From contig OX637350.1 in NCBI GenBank assembly GCA_951799405.1, positions 5,689,852 through 5,753,851 on the forward strand: a DNA stretch of 64,000 bases, in the 5' to 3' direction. Below are positions 12,390 to 24,565 of the stretch, piece by piece. Each line of letters starts with the position of its first letter. The stretch's first letter is position 1. The translations under genes were made by a program, and so were the position numbers. The notes under the pieces were generated by a model that was given only the letters and a program-made list of their open reading frames with translations, had not been told where the DNA came from and did not search any database. This DNA comes from Agapetus fuscipes. Taxonomy: Eukaryota; Arthropoda; Insecta; Trichoptera; Glossosomatidae.

Positions 12390-15300
12390 CTACTTTTCAC
12401 CATTCAACAGTAATTTTCCAAGCGGTTTGTTGGAAAACTTTCCATCGTCATACACAAGCTGACCACGAACATAGGTTTGCATTACTTTGCCTCTCAGCTC
12501 CATTCCAAGATAAGGTGTTAACTGTAATCAAAATATAATATTGATTTTATAAATTGCATTCCATCAAATGTCTAACATTTCACAATGCAAACCTACAATT
12601 AAATCTACAAAAAACAAACAATGAGATTGGCATGTGAATCGACAAAGACTTTTTTTTCCTAACTCAGCCGCTTTGCTAAGGCAAAGGCATTCAAATATTT
12701 TGTTTTTGATTGCTAAGGACAGCAATTCCATACAAGACTGATGTTTGCTCGTTGAAAAATAAGTTCTAAATTCAAAAATGTTTGGACCTCATTTTTGTGA
12801 TAGGAGCCGGAATGTGTTTGGCATGGATGTTCCAAATTTTAAATTATTCTCAGAAGGAAAAAGTCACAGTTCAATGTGACTATTTGTACCGATATGAAAG
12901 CTCTCTTTGCAAACTGGCAATAAAATAATATAGACCGGTCAATAGCTCATTGCTTGCATTCCATACTAGGAGACTACCCACCCAGGGTGTCAGATATGAT
13001 TTCCCGTTTTGGTGTTTATTTCACACCCAAACTAAGATACCGTCAAGGTTAACTCAGCCTTCAGAAGAAATGAGAACCAAATCACTCGAGTGCTGGAAAA
13101 CCCCCACATCAACTGAAGTGGTTGGCGTAAGGCCGGCCCCCTTAACTGTAAAAATAAAGAGTTTCCACACACCAAATGTGACCCCTTTGGGAGTAACGCG
13201 ACAAGAAGCTGTATTATATGAGCAGCTTAGTTATGTTAGTTACTTAGCAGAATATCTCGTGGTACCTTCATTTGAAAAATCAGATTTTAATATATCTAAT
13301 AGGTATGTATAATATTATTAGTTTTTTTTTGTAAGTGAGTAGATGAATGATTTCCTACTTTATTCTTGTGGAATATCCTTTCCTTTGTAACGGTAAACTT
13401 GGCATCGGGATTGAAGACAATCAAATCTGCGTCCATGCCAACACCGATGGATCCTTTTACTCCTTGTAAACCACAAAGTCGCGCAGGAGAGGAACTCATT
13501 AGACAAGACACTTGGGGCAGGTTGAATCCTCGCTGGGAAGCCTGGGTCCACACCAGCGCCAAACCTTGGAAAATTAAAGAAATAATCATTGCGACGTGTA
13601 CAGTTTAAATTCAAGATTGAGTCTTTTGCAGTCTTTGCTGTTAATCTTATTGTAATTCTGTCTTTGCTGGAAGGTTTATGGAATCATATCACATTTGTTC
13701 CATGGTCAGTGAGTTTTTTCCTTATATATATTTTTTTTTTTTTTTTTAATTTATTAACAAAATATAAATACAAATTTTATTTTAAAACAAGTAATATTTC
13801 TAAATAATAATAAGAACTTATATTGTTATTTCCTCACCAATTGAAGAGCCAAGCTCTTGTGCTTGGTGAGGGAATCGCAGCTATCTTAAATAAATTATGT
13901 TCTTAAATTATATTCTATATAATATAATGAGAATAAAAACTTAATATAATACTTAAAGGAAAAAAATATAGGTAATACACAAGAATAAATCAAAAAATAA
14001 ATTAACAATATAAAAAATGAAAAAAAACAAAAATTAGAAACAACCAATCAATAAGTAGAACTATGAATATATATATTTTTTTATTTTAAACTTAATTTTT
14101 TTAACATCCTTAATTATTTTGATTTCATTTGGCAATATGTTATAGTATTTTATACCCCTACAGATAAAATTATTCTCGAATTGTTTTGTTTTAAATTTAG
14201 GAATTGTTATAAAATTTTGTCTTCTCCTTGATATAGCTCTTTCAAATTGTTTTGCCTTGTCAATTTTTATTATTTCCAGAATAGAGTACAGTTTGAAAAT
14301 TTGTTCTATAGTTGGTACCTTAAAAATTTTGAATAAAGATTCTGTTGAAAATGTTGGTGGCTTTTTTAGAATTACTTTAATAATTAATCTCTGAGCTATT
14401 TTTACTGAATTTAAAATATTATCATATGATCCCCCCCATCCAATTATGCCATATTGTAACATTGATTGTACAATTGAGTAGTATACCATTTTTAATTGTT
14501 CGATTTTAAGAATGTTTCTGAGTCTTATGAATATGTATATACATTTTCGTATTCGTTTGACCAGTTCCATTATGTGATTTTTCCACTTCATATTTTGATC
14601 TATAATAATGCCTAGGTATTTTATATTTTTTGTTGAAGTTAGTGTTGAACATGTGTTTTCACAGTTTTTAGTTTCATTGCAATTCTGACTGTGTATGATG
14701 ATTTTAATTGGCGGCTCTGAATTAAATTTATTTATTGCGAAAGAAATGAATTGAGTTTTTTTAATATTTAGTGATAATATATTACTATCGAACCACCCCT
14801 TCAGTATATTCATGTCAAGATTTGCTCGTTCATTAATAGAGCGCCAATCTTGTCCCTCCAATATAATGGCAGTATCCTCTGCATAAGATATTATTTTTCC
14901 ATTGAGTTTTAGAGTGAAAATATCATTTGTGTATAAGATGAATAGTAATGGACCCAGTACAGTACCTTGTGGGATACCAAATTCACCGGTTGATGGTTGA
15001 CTATAAGAACTATTAATTTTAACTATTTGAGATCTCTGATATAAGTAACTTTTTATCCATTGTAACGCTTTTAATTTTATCCCAATTGAATTCAGTTTTA
15101 CAATTAGTTTTTCGTGAGAGATGCTATCAAATGCTTTTTTTAAATCAATGAAAATTCCGATACATTGAAAAGATTGGTCAAGTGAGCTATGAATTAAGTT
15201 CGTTATTTTCGCGATGGCATCTTGAGTACTTCTATTTTCCATGAATCCGAATTGGTTATCGTGTATTATATTGTTGGCTTTTATAAATTTAATTAACCTA

Positions 15301-18300
15301 ATTTTTGCTAATTTTTCAAAAATTTTTGCTATGTTAGATATAACAGAAATGGGTCGGTAATTGTTTACTTTTTCCTGATTTCCTGTCTTAAATATGGGTG
15401 TTATTATTGTTTTTTTGTAATTTGAAGGAAACGTTCCACTTTCAAAACTCAAATTAATTATATGTTGTAGTGGTTTCGATATTTGTTCTTTAATATGTTT
15501 TAAAGTTTCAGCAGAAAGAGCATCATATCCAGGCGCCGTACCGTTTTTCAGATTGATAATTACTGTCTCTATTTCTTCCCTTGTTGTGGGTTGAAATATA
15601 TATATCATGTGTTTCTCTTCTATATTGCACTTTAATTCGGGAGAAGTACTTTTACCAGGTATTTGCTGAGCTAAATTTTTTCCAACACTTGAAAAGAAAT
15701 TGTTGAAAATATTAGCAGCTTTTGAGGGATTTTCTCTACAGCACGTGGTTTCGTTTTCATGATTAATGGCTATTATTTCATTTTTCATGTTTTTGTTTTT
15801 TTCAAGAAAATCGTTTATAATAGACCATACATTTTTAGGGTTATTTTTGGTTTGTTCTAATTTATGTTTGTAATAATTTTCTTTTGTGGATTTTATTAAA
15901 TATGTAAGCTTTTTTTTTAATTTTTCAAAATATTTGAGCAATTTTAGATTGTTCGGTTGTTGACGGGTTTGTTTATACAGAGTTTCTTTATGTCGGATTG
16001 ATACTACTAGCCCATGTGTGATCCATGGTTTAATCGGCTTATATTTGTGTTTTATGTTATGTTGCACACTTGTTGATTCTTCAACAAGTTTTTTCATTGT
16101 ATTTTCAAACATTATACAACATTCATTTACATTATTCATTAGATAAAAATCGGACCAGTTCACAACATTTATATAATTCCAATCTAATCTAATCTAATCT
16201 AAGTTGCAAAGATATGTTACATTGGAGATTCCCATTACATGCATTTCCACAACCAGACACGTACAAGTTCGCTCTTGCATATGCCGCATGTGAACCTACA
16301 ACACAAAAACCAAATCTCAAATGGACATACACCTTGCAACTCTTGCCGTCCTTTCCTGAGACAGGGGTGACATTGGCAAAGTGAACCATTTTTACAGCAT
16401 GGGTGGTCAGCCGCATACCAACCTATAAGTCAAGGAATTAGGTGTTTTATTCCAGAAATCCTGCAGGTGGGAGAAATTTTTATAAAAAAGAATACCCTAT
16501 TATTTTTATGTCATAAAATTTATGTTTATTTCATAAAGTCAATCATATTTCATTGCATATTTTTCTTATTCAATAAAAGAAAAAAAATATTGACATTAAA
16601 TTTATCATCAACATACATTGTCATTTTTTAAGGAGATGCTTATGCCAATGGGCATATACAATATTATGTCGTCACCCGGTCAGGTTGCTAAGAAAAAGGC
16701 AACCAAGATTTTTTTTCCAAATTTAAAGATGTTCCGACCGCATGCATTTATACAGTAATTTACATGTAATTTACCATCTTTCTTTGTTTCGTTCAGTTTT
16801 TTGTCACTTAAGTACTGGTAAATATGTAATTTATGTAAATAAATATTTACCAAACTGCAAAGACGAGATTCCACCCCATGCCAGAAGGAAGTTATTGGTC
16901 TTCAACTCTGGTGTGCAAGGGGAATGATCCGACACAATCATATCAATGTTCCCTTCTTTGATGCAGTTCCACAATTCTTCCTGAAAGTAATGAAATTTTT
17001 CAATAAGTATGATTATTAAATATGGACTTTAACTTATACTAAATACAGAGGTCAGACTGAAAAAAAAGGAAAATGTAAATGAGAAGGTTATAAATATTTA
17101 TGCCATTTCCATACAATAATCAACAACACTATGAAACTAATCATTCATTAATATAAAAAAAAAAAAATAGGTATGAAAAATACATAATTAATTACAAACA
17201 TAATTAGATTACTATTATTTCCTATGTATAAAATTATCTTAAACTAAAAGGTCCTAAGATTTGACATTCACTGTCAAAGTTGCGGATTGCCACAAGGAGT
17301 CATTGAATCATTAAAAAGTTCATCTACATGAATTGCTAATATCTCAAAAGATTTGTTTTCACTTGGCCAATGCCAAATGTTTTACCTGCACCATTTCTTC
17401 TTCAGAGACTGAGCAGTATATTGCAGAAACCCTCAATACAAATTGTTGTGCATATCGACTGCTCCTAAGTCAAAAAATATAGTTTTGCAGGAAAGCCAAT
17501 TGAATGTTATTTATTCCATGGAGTACAATGCATAAACTATTTTTTACATTAATTTATAAACAAATTTAAAAGAGATAGAGACACGGCTGTCATCTTGGAA
17601 TGAAGATAATGATTTGTTAACTTCAGAAATGGAAATAAGTAAAAAACCTAAATTTCGGAGTTACTTCCTTCTTCCTTGGAGCAGTCGATATGGGCCATAC
17701 AGATTAGTATTTTTTCTTAGATTAATATATAATACATTGATGTCAAATCTATTAGTATGGATCCATATATCAGTAATGCCCGCTTTCCACTGCGAGCGGA
17801 GCGGACTCCGTACGGACTCCGCTCGACTAGCAACAGTAAATTTCATAGAAGTGTTTCCACCGACAGCGAGTGAGCGGAGCGGACTGAGCGAGTACAATGA
17901 GTTACAAAAGTGGTCGCAGAGTTGAGCGAGTTTCCAGCGGACTCCGTATGGACTCCGCTCGACTAGCAACAGTAAATTTCATAGAAGTGCTTCCACCGAC
18001 AGCGGAGTGAGCGGAGCGGACTGAGCGAGTAAAAATGAGTCCGCTGTGTCATGGTCTCGGCCGCTAGTTTTCAACGGACTTGCATGACAGCGATAAAACA
18101 CATCATACATGATTTACAAAAACACATCATACATTATTTTAAGCTAAATAATTAATCACCCTGTTCTCTTGGGCTCTCACTGGAGGTGCACATTTGAACT
18201 GAGTTGCTCCTCTAGGGATGTTTTCCGCTGTCAATGTCAAATAGTGAGGACAAGTCTCCGTAGATATTTTAGCGCCGCCTTTCCGAGCTTGAGAAAGGAG

Positions 18301-21300
18301 TCGTGCTCCGCTTGCAGCAGACACATGCACGATATGATATCTAGCGCTAAAAATAACAAAAAAAATCATTGAGTTGATATGAATTTAATCATGGACGTGT
18401 AAGATATTTTTACTTTTGATAAAGAAGGTACTCACTGATATTTTTCTGCCATCTTCATTATGAGCTTCAGAGCTTTGTGCTCCATTTCTGGGGGCCTGGT
18501 AGACAAGTACGTATTGTAGGACTCGTGATCTAAAATTAATTAAAAAAATGTTCAATTTTTAAATTCCGGGAGTTCAGATATTGAAATCAGCAAGTAAAGA
18601 AAATCTAATCCGTAACTTGTACTTATAATATTTGAAAAATTTTGACATAATTTTCGAGTAATAGATTTGTAATTTTATAATAATTAGATTTGAAATAAAC
18701 ATCATATAGAATCAATGGCGACAATCAAAGAATTTTTTTCAATGCCGTAGGTAATATAGAAAGACTGGAAATCATTTTTTTAATAATTGCACATAATATT
18801 TATTTCACTTTAGGAAAACATTCTACATTGTTGCCTATAGTTTTATACGACTCAACTCATATTCTCACATTACTATTTGCATTACAAACTGAAACAACTT
18901 ACGCCAATCATCTGGCTCACACATTCGCAGTTGCATCTGGCATTCAGCGTGAAACTAAAAACAACAATTACAAACATATATGTAACAATAAGAACAATTA
19001 AGTACTGTAGTTAACTTGTTTCAAATTTAAAAAAAAACTTAGAAAAATTACTTTCACATTTGTGTAAATAGTAATACAAATAAATGCATGTGCAATTCAA
19101 AAGTGTACAATAAAATTTGAAGAGAAAGTAAGATCATTTTAAATTTTACTGCCTATTGTCAAACAAGGGGGATAAAAGTTGTCATTTGACAATAACCATT
19201 ATCCCTGGCACGACATCCCAGAGTAGATCTTGGTCTTCTTGATCAACCACAGCCACAACTCCATTTCCAACACCTTCTTCCTACAATCCAAAGCATTCTG
19301 CCACCACTATGTTTGAGTAATGGATTCTATTATTTTTGTTTTCAATATTGATACAATAACTTATTTATCAACAAACCGCTAAAACAGAGTCTGTCTTTTC
19401 CAAGACTTGCACAGCTTTCTCCAAATCTTCTTCAGTGACATGTGGGAACTCATCCACCCCACTGGGACAGAGGAAGCATTTGAATCCAACCACTCCAGCA
19501 GATATCATGTCCAACAGCATTTCCTGCAAAACAACAATTTAGAAGTTAACGCAAATAATTCAGGCAGACATTTGTTTACTTTACATAACTTTTTGTCAAG
19601 GTTTGTTTATACCTGGTTGTTGGGTACGACCCCACCCCAGAAGGCGACATCAACAAAAACAGTTCCACGAGCGACATCAGCTTTGACATGTAAGTTCTCA
19701 AGAGTTGTCGTTGCTGGAATGCTGTTTCTAAAGGATAAGAATGTATCTATATTAATATAGGCCTTTCAGGGATAGAGCTAAAAATTGAATGCAAGGTAAA
19801 GTAAAGGTACAAAATGATGTGATGAGATGGTTTGGACTTGTACAAAGAATGCATGATGAACGATTGACAATGTGTATTAACTTACATACGGATAGGGAAT
19901 GCAATCTCGAGACGAGATCTCGAGGGATCAGAAATGCGATCTCGGCGTGATCTCGTCATTTTCGAGATTTCAAATGCATTTCGAAAAGTATTGTTTCAAT
20001 TAATCATATTCTGTTTTGAGAGCAGTATTTTTTTTTTTTTCTTGTAATTAGTTACTTGTAATTAACATCTTGTAATTATTTCCAACTTCCTAAATTTGAT
20101 ATCCGTGGCAACATATAATTGGCCATGTTTTTTTTTGTAATTGCTACTATTATATTTCTTATGTAACGCTGTTTGTTGTCCTATTAAAATAAAATAAAAT
20201 AAAATAAAATAAAAATAAAATTAGGTAACTGAAACATGATTGATACTGCTTAGTTGTGATTATGATGGGAGTAAGATACAAAATGAATTATTGAAAAAAA
20301 AACTTTATTTTTATAATTTTTTAACTAACATACTCGTGTATTAGTGAACACAGAAATTTAGACCCGTAAAATGTCTTATAAAGAAAGCTTTCTTATTTTA
20401 ACAAAGATAATGATAGTTAAAACAAAAATTGTTATTTCCAAAATCACTCCTAAACTATGAAAAAGTGATAGCGATCGATCACTCCTAACTAAATTAGGAG
20501 TGATTTTGGTAATAGCTTCTTAAAGAGCAAATAGTACTTAGAGTGCTGTCGGATAAATGGCATCTTATGTCAGTTGCTATGTAGCCAGCGGCTGATTAGG
20601 CCCTTTCAGATTCAACGCTAATTACTATCAGCGTGAGCAAGCTGTTGTATGCAAATTGCAAAAACATACCCCTGGATCCTCCGCACTCATAGAGATCCAT
20701 CTCTTTTTTAATCACGGACTCTAGCTTGTCTGTAATAGTAGCAACCCGCAAGAAAGAACTTTTACAGGCTTTCAAAGTATATTCTAGTTCCTCTTGAAGA
20801 CTTCTATTTGATCTTGCAGCAGCATGGATAGTTTGCGTATGCGGTCCGTCCTTTCTTTCGTCAGTCAGCGAATCGCTCGCGCGCAGAGATCACGTGTCAT
20901 GCATCGCCGACTACTGCCACTCAATCTCGTCAATCTCGGTCGAGATCTTGCCATTTTATGCTTCGAGATTGATCTCGAAAAATGAGGCGAGATCTCGGAA
21001 GATCGGGATCTCGCAAGATTGAGATTGCATTCCCTACTTACAATTTTTGAGGTAATGTGACCAAAAAAAAAAGGCAAGACCGATATAAGTTGACTTGATC
21101 ATATTGGTGAAATAGTTAAATAACGGGATACACATTCATTGAGTGAATGCCAAAGAAGGATATTATTGAAAAAGATGATGGATATAAATGAATTGAAAGA
21201 GATAGGTATAGTTTGAAGGAAAGGAAGAAACGGAGGCAACTCTGCAAAGGCTCTGGCCCCCACAAGCGGAGAGAATTACAGGTACAGTAGAAGTGGTATG

Positions 21301-22868
21301 CAGGAGACATAATATTATCAAATTAAACAGTTTCTAAAATTTTGTAAATATATTTACAATGGCATGTCAGCGATAGTGGTGACTCCTCCGGCTGCCGCTG
21401 CTTTTGTGGCACAAGGAAAGTCCTCCCACTCACTCCGGCCAGGACTGTTCACGTGGACGTGAGAGTCTACCACTCCAGCCATCAACACTCCATCTGAAAT
21501 CTTGGGCCATAATTCCTGGTTCAGATGAGTCGAGTGCAAGTGCATTATATAGTATACGTCTCCCCATGAGACCTCTAAACAAATGTCTTTGGCAGTAAGT
21601 CTGAATAAATTTAATTTCATACTTTCTCGTGTATCTAAGAGTTCACTACTTAAACGATTTGATAGGTACATTGAGGAAAAATGTTGGTCAACGCTGATGC
21701 ATTTTAATTCTAAGCCTGTAAAGTTGACTTAAGTTAGGAATGTAAAAAAAAGAATGCCGAGTTAAGAATGCTATGCATATGCTAGCATACAATTCAAAAT
21801 TATACGCTTGCATATTTGGAGTAATAACTTTGATTGAGTTTTCTGAAAAATTATTCTCATGCATTTTACTTGCAGATTTTACAGAAGAAAACTTTTTGAA
21901 ATCCTAAAATCTTCTAGCACGGAATTACCTACCTATTTCTTTCAGTTAATCTTCTGTTTCTTTAAACGAAAGACTTTTATAGTAACTTACTCTGTGATAG
22001 TAACTTCCCAGGTTTCAATAAATGGGGTAAGTACCTTACTAGGTAGTTCTTAGTTTTTATACATGAAATAATATAGGTATGTATTTTTATGTCTTTATCT
22101 CAGAATATTTTGAAAACTTTAAAAGGATTTAGCCATGGACTTCATTCTCCTTCAACGGTCCCACATTCCGAAATTTTTGTATTCATTGGCTTGGTTGATA
22201 TGAGGCTATAGCCTACCACACTAAAAAAAACTGGGTTTACTTTTGCCAACGCTACCCCGGTTTTACGGAACGGCGGCAGGAGTTGCAAAGTTTATGTTTA
22301 TGTGAGGCTTGGTTTATTCTGTATGTACACATGTGCATGCATAAAATATGAGCCTTGTCAATATATCTTTGCAACTTCGATTATAGTTTGTAGATTATTA
22401 TAGGTTGCCTCGTAGAAAAAGAAGAAGTTTTAATACGCTCGATCCGCCTTGGGTGAGGATACGACGGCTACGTTGCCAAATTTTGCTGTTTTTTTTACAA
22501 ATAACTTTTGACATTATTATTATGGTTGTCAAATTTTGACATCCATAATAATATCTTTCCGAAGCACCAAAATTCCTATTTTTCTTTTTTCTAAATGTTA
22601 CACAGAAAACTAGAAATCTGGTATTATTTTAAGAGATGCGCAAAAAATTGCTAAAATGAAGTATTAACTTAGGAAAGTGAACAAAGATTTGTCATTGGTT
22701 TACCTTTATCAACTTTGCCGACTCCGGAAATTTTGCACATTCTTCCGAAGCGTTTAAAACCTTGATTATTTTACCTTGCGAATTTACAAATACAGCACCA
22801 TTTACAACAGAATCACTCAAAATTATTTTATCACACACGTAAACCGTTTCTACTTCATGACCCTCCAT
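12390..22868 (-). CDS. ALN: Allantoinase, ten exons, 478 aa
   Basis: Hydrolyses allantoin to allantoate in purine breakdown; metal-dependent cyclic amidohydrolase. Minus-strand exons: 22868-22704, 21572-21358, 19727-19613, 19523-19377, 18954-18903, 18529-18436, 18340-18160, 16980-16851, 13564-13359, 12521-12390; all GT/AG with matching phases, 1437 nt in total. The metal ligands are all visible: HVH at residues 93-95, the carboxylated Lys in GFKCF (about 180), His in FHAE (216), His in YHIVHVSAA (268) and Asp in SDHSPC (341), so the enzyme should be active. Exon 3 carries the [10 protein letters not shown] motif and exon 7 [16 protein letters not shown]. Length fits the family. The exon 2 acceptor was chosen by phase and is the least certain junction. 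Intron 8 holds a 5'-truncated LINE; intron 7 holds a MITE ending next to the exon 7 donor. Possible poly(A) signal on the minus strand at 12240-12235. Confidence 0.93.
12935..13165 (+). repeat. tRNA-derived SINE, family C
   Basis: Plus copy with a decayed head (GGTCAATAGCTCATTG), body and tail (GGCCGGCCCCCTTAACTG). Allantoinase intron 9. Confidence 0.7.
14061..16175 (-). mobile_element. 5'-truncated CR1/Jockey-type LINE with open reverse-transcriptase ORF
   Basis: A 700-codon ORF without stops (from 16163) lies antisense to the window and in the same sense as allantoinase, in its intron 8. It begins in the region between endonuclease and RT; the endonuclease domain is missing. RT motifs seen in order: [49 protein letters not shown], and a catalytic box reading YAED instead of YADD, followed by a maturase-like tail ([18 protein letters not shown]). 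Open coding continues upstream of the first Met to about 16175, where it abuts the (AATCT)n end of a family-A repeat, so truncation occurred there. The exact clade (CR1, Daphne or Jockey) needs a tree. Confidence 0.85.
16183..16438 (-). repeat. Family-A repeat abutting the LINE
   Basis: Its (AATCT)4 tail touches the truncated 5' end of the LINE at 14061-16175. Allantoinase intron 8. Confidence 0.8.
17777..18142 (+). mobile_element. PIF/Harbinger-like MITE fragment
   Basis: Begins after a TAA with TGCCCGCTTTCCACTGCGAG, the same terminal repeat as the element at 62091-62881, and contains two tandem copies of a module (GAGCGGACTCCGTA to GAGCGGACTGAGCGAG). Similarity to the other copy continues to about 18142, 18 bases short of allantoinase exon 7 on the minus strand; the far terminal repeat is missing. 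Confidence 0.7.
19893..21036. mobile_element. DNA transposon with CTCGAGATC-rich inverted ends (hAT-like?)
   Basis: Left end TAGGGAATGCAATCTCGAGA and right end TTGAGATTGCATTCCCTA are inverted, each followed by several imperfect GAGATCTCG words. CTTACA occurs just outside both ends and may be part of a duplicated target. Minus-strand coding traces (20695-20860, ending near MDLYECGG) suggest a decayed transposase. The flanks on both sides look like one LINE tail that it interrupted. It holds an (AAAAT)n microsatellite at 20183-20219. Superfamily is uncertain. Confidence 0.6.
22190..22388 (+). repeat. Family-A repeat, old copy
   Basis: Diverged plus-orientation copy in allantoinase intron 1. 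Confidence 0.6.
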
Positions 22869-23194
22869 CGCTGAAGTTTATCTTTGACTGATTGGAATAG
22901 TTCGCCGGTTGAGAAAATAGAATAATCTACACACTTGTACTTGCAGTACACAGAAGTAGGTTAGTTTATAATATTAGGTAAACATTTATGAGAATAATTA
23001 TTTTTATCTTGAAGTCTTATTTTTAGATGTGACTTATTACCTCAGTTTTAATACTAATATTTCTATCAACCAGAAAGTATCTGATACAAGACACAGGGAA
23101 TGTCAAAAGGTCATGCCCCTCCCTAGAAACAGATTCACTCAGGTGAAATCCAAATTACAAATTTTGGTCAAGTTTTTGTGAGATTGCGAATGAA

Positions 23195-23312
23195 TGAAGA
23201 GAAGAGCGTGCATGAATAGAGTGATGAAACTAGGTGAGATGAAAGAAGTATGCAAGGAGAGAGTCAAGTGGAGGCACTTGTGTGGAGGTACTGGCCACCC
23301 CTAGAGTAATGG
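23195..23312 (+). mobile_element. LINE tail remnant
   Basis: Plus-strand frame ends CKERVKWRHLCGGTGHP-stop, similar to the minus-strand remnant at 9441-9665. It lies between allantoinase and ASL. Confidence 0.45.
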
Positions 23313-23337
23313 CGGCAGGATACAAGACAAGACATGG

Positions 23338-23575
23338 TCGGGTCTGGTTGATAGCTCTGTTGGTAGAATTCTTGCATTCTAGGCTAGGATTCAATAGGCA
23401 GATTTCCCTTTTTGATGTTTATTTCAAACCCAAAATAAAATACCAGCAAAAGTTTACTCATGCTTCACAATAAATGAGAATCGACCCTCTCAGGAGCTGA
23501 GAAATTTCCACTTCAATTGAAGTGGTTGACGTTAGGCAGGCCCCCTTACCTGTAACAATAAGTAGGTACTTTGTA
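23338..23575 (+). repeat. tRNA-derived SINE, family C
   Basis: Plus copy with head GATAGCTCTGTTGGTAGAAT, between allantoinase and ASL. Confidence 0.7.
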
Positions 23576-23608
23576 TTGTTTGTGTATTAACACTGAAAAT
23601 TCATATTG

Positions 23609-23858
23609 TTTAATTTTATAATTTTTTGATGAATTAAAAACACTGTTTATTTTCACGGATAAATTTATTCAAAAAGATTAAAATCTTTAAACAAATTACG
23701 AACGTTTTCGACCTAGTAGGTCATCTTCAGGTATGATTACAGTCTGGACTGTAATCATACCTGAAGATGAAAACCTTCGTAATTTGTTTAAAGATTTTAA
23801 TCTTTTTAAATAAATTTATCTGTGAAAATAAATTCATCAAAAAATTATAAAATTAAAT
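23609..23858. repeat. Foldback element with hammerhead-like centre
   Basis: Inverted arms centred near 23737. The left half has a minus-strand CTGAAGA-T-GACC-TACTA-GGTC-GAAA core (23730-23706). The right half has the same sequence with 13 bases, the whole helix, deleted. Confidence 0.8.
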
Positions 23859-24565
23859 AAGTAGGTACGTTCGCACACCACATGACATCTCTTCGGGGAC
23901 AAATTTTGGATCAAATAGTTTTACTCAGTCTTGTGCCTGGTTAAAATGGGTCGAACAGTAATGGATTATTTTTCACAGGCTTTAAAAAACAACATTGAAA
24001 CCCCTTTCTGCCTCTCTTTGATTTTGCTTTACTTTACCTGAAACGAGCAAATTTCTCACTTCTAATAATTAAGCAAATCCACATTACTATACTGGTGAAC
24101 AAAAATAGGTTCCAGATTCCAAACCTTCCTATCTGGGTAAGAAGCAGGTGGAAGTAGCATATTAAATCTATAATTTGGACTATGTAGGTACAAACCATGG
24201 TGAAAGTTTGGTACAAAAATTAGATTGAAATAAGACAAAGAATTTTGGCTTTGATAGGTGACATCACAAATTATTTTTATTTAGCATCCTTTGTGAAAAA
24301 TATTTAAAATACATAGATAATGGACTCAGCACAAATTTGATAAAAAAAAATCTCCGAGGGCAAACATCACATTCCTGTGGGACTAAAATCCTTAGCAACC
24401 AATAAACAAAGTATTTGTTTCATTATTTTATTTTTTCCAGCAATCATTCACAATTTTGATATCAATGAAATTTGTTCTGCAAAACTTTATAATTCAATAT
24501 TATAATGCAAGGTTTTATAACACTTCCTTAATATTAATATTAATTTTCATATGTATCCAATTAAA

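Noticed and set aside
16183..16205. (AATCT)n as a telomere-like repeat
   Set aside because: Insect telomeres are TTAGG; this run is the tail of a repeat family and recurs at many copies.
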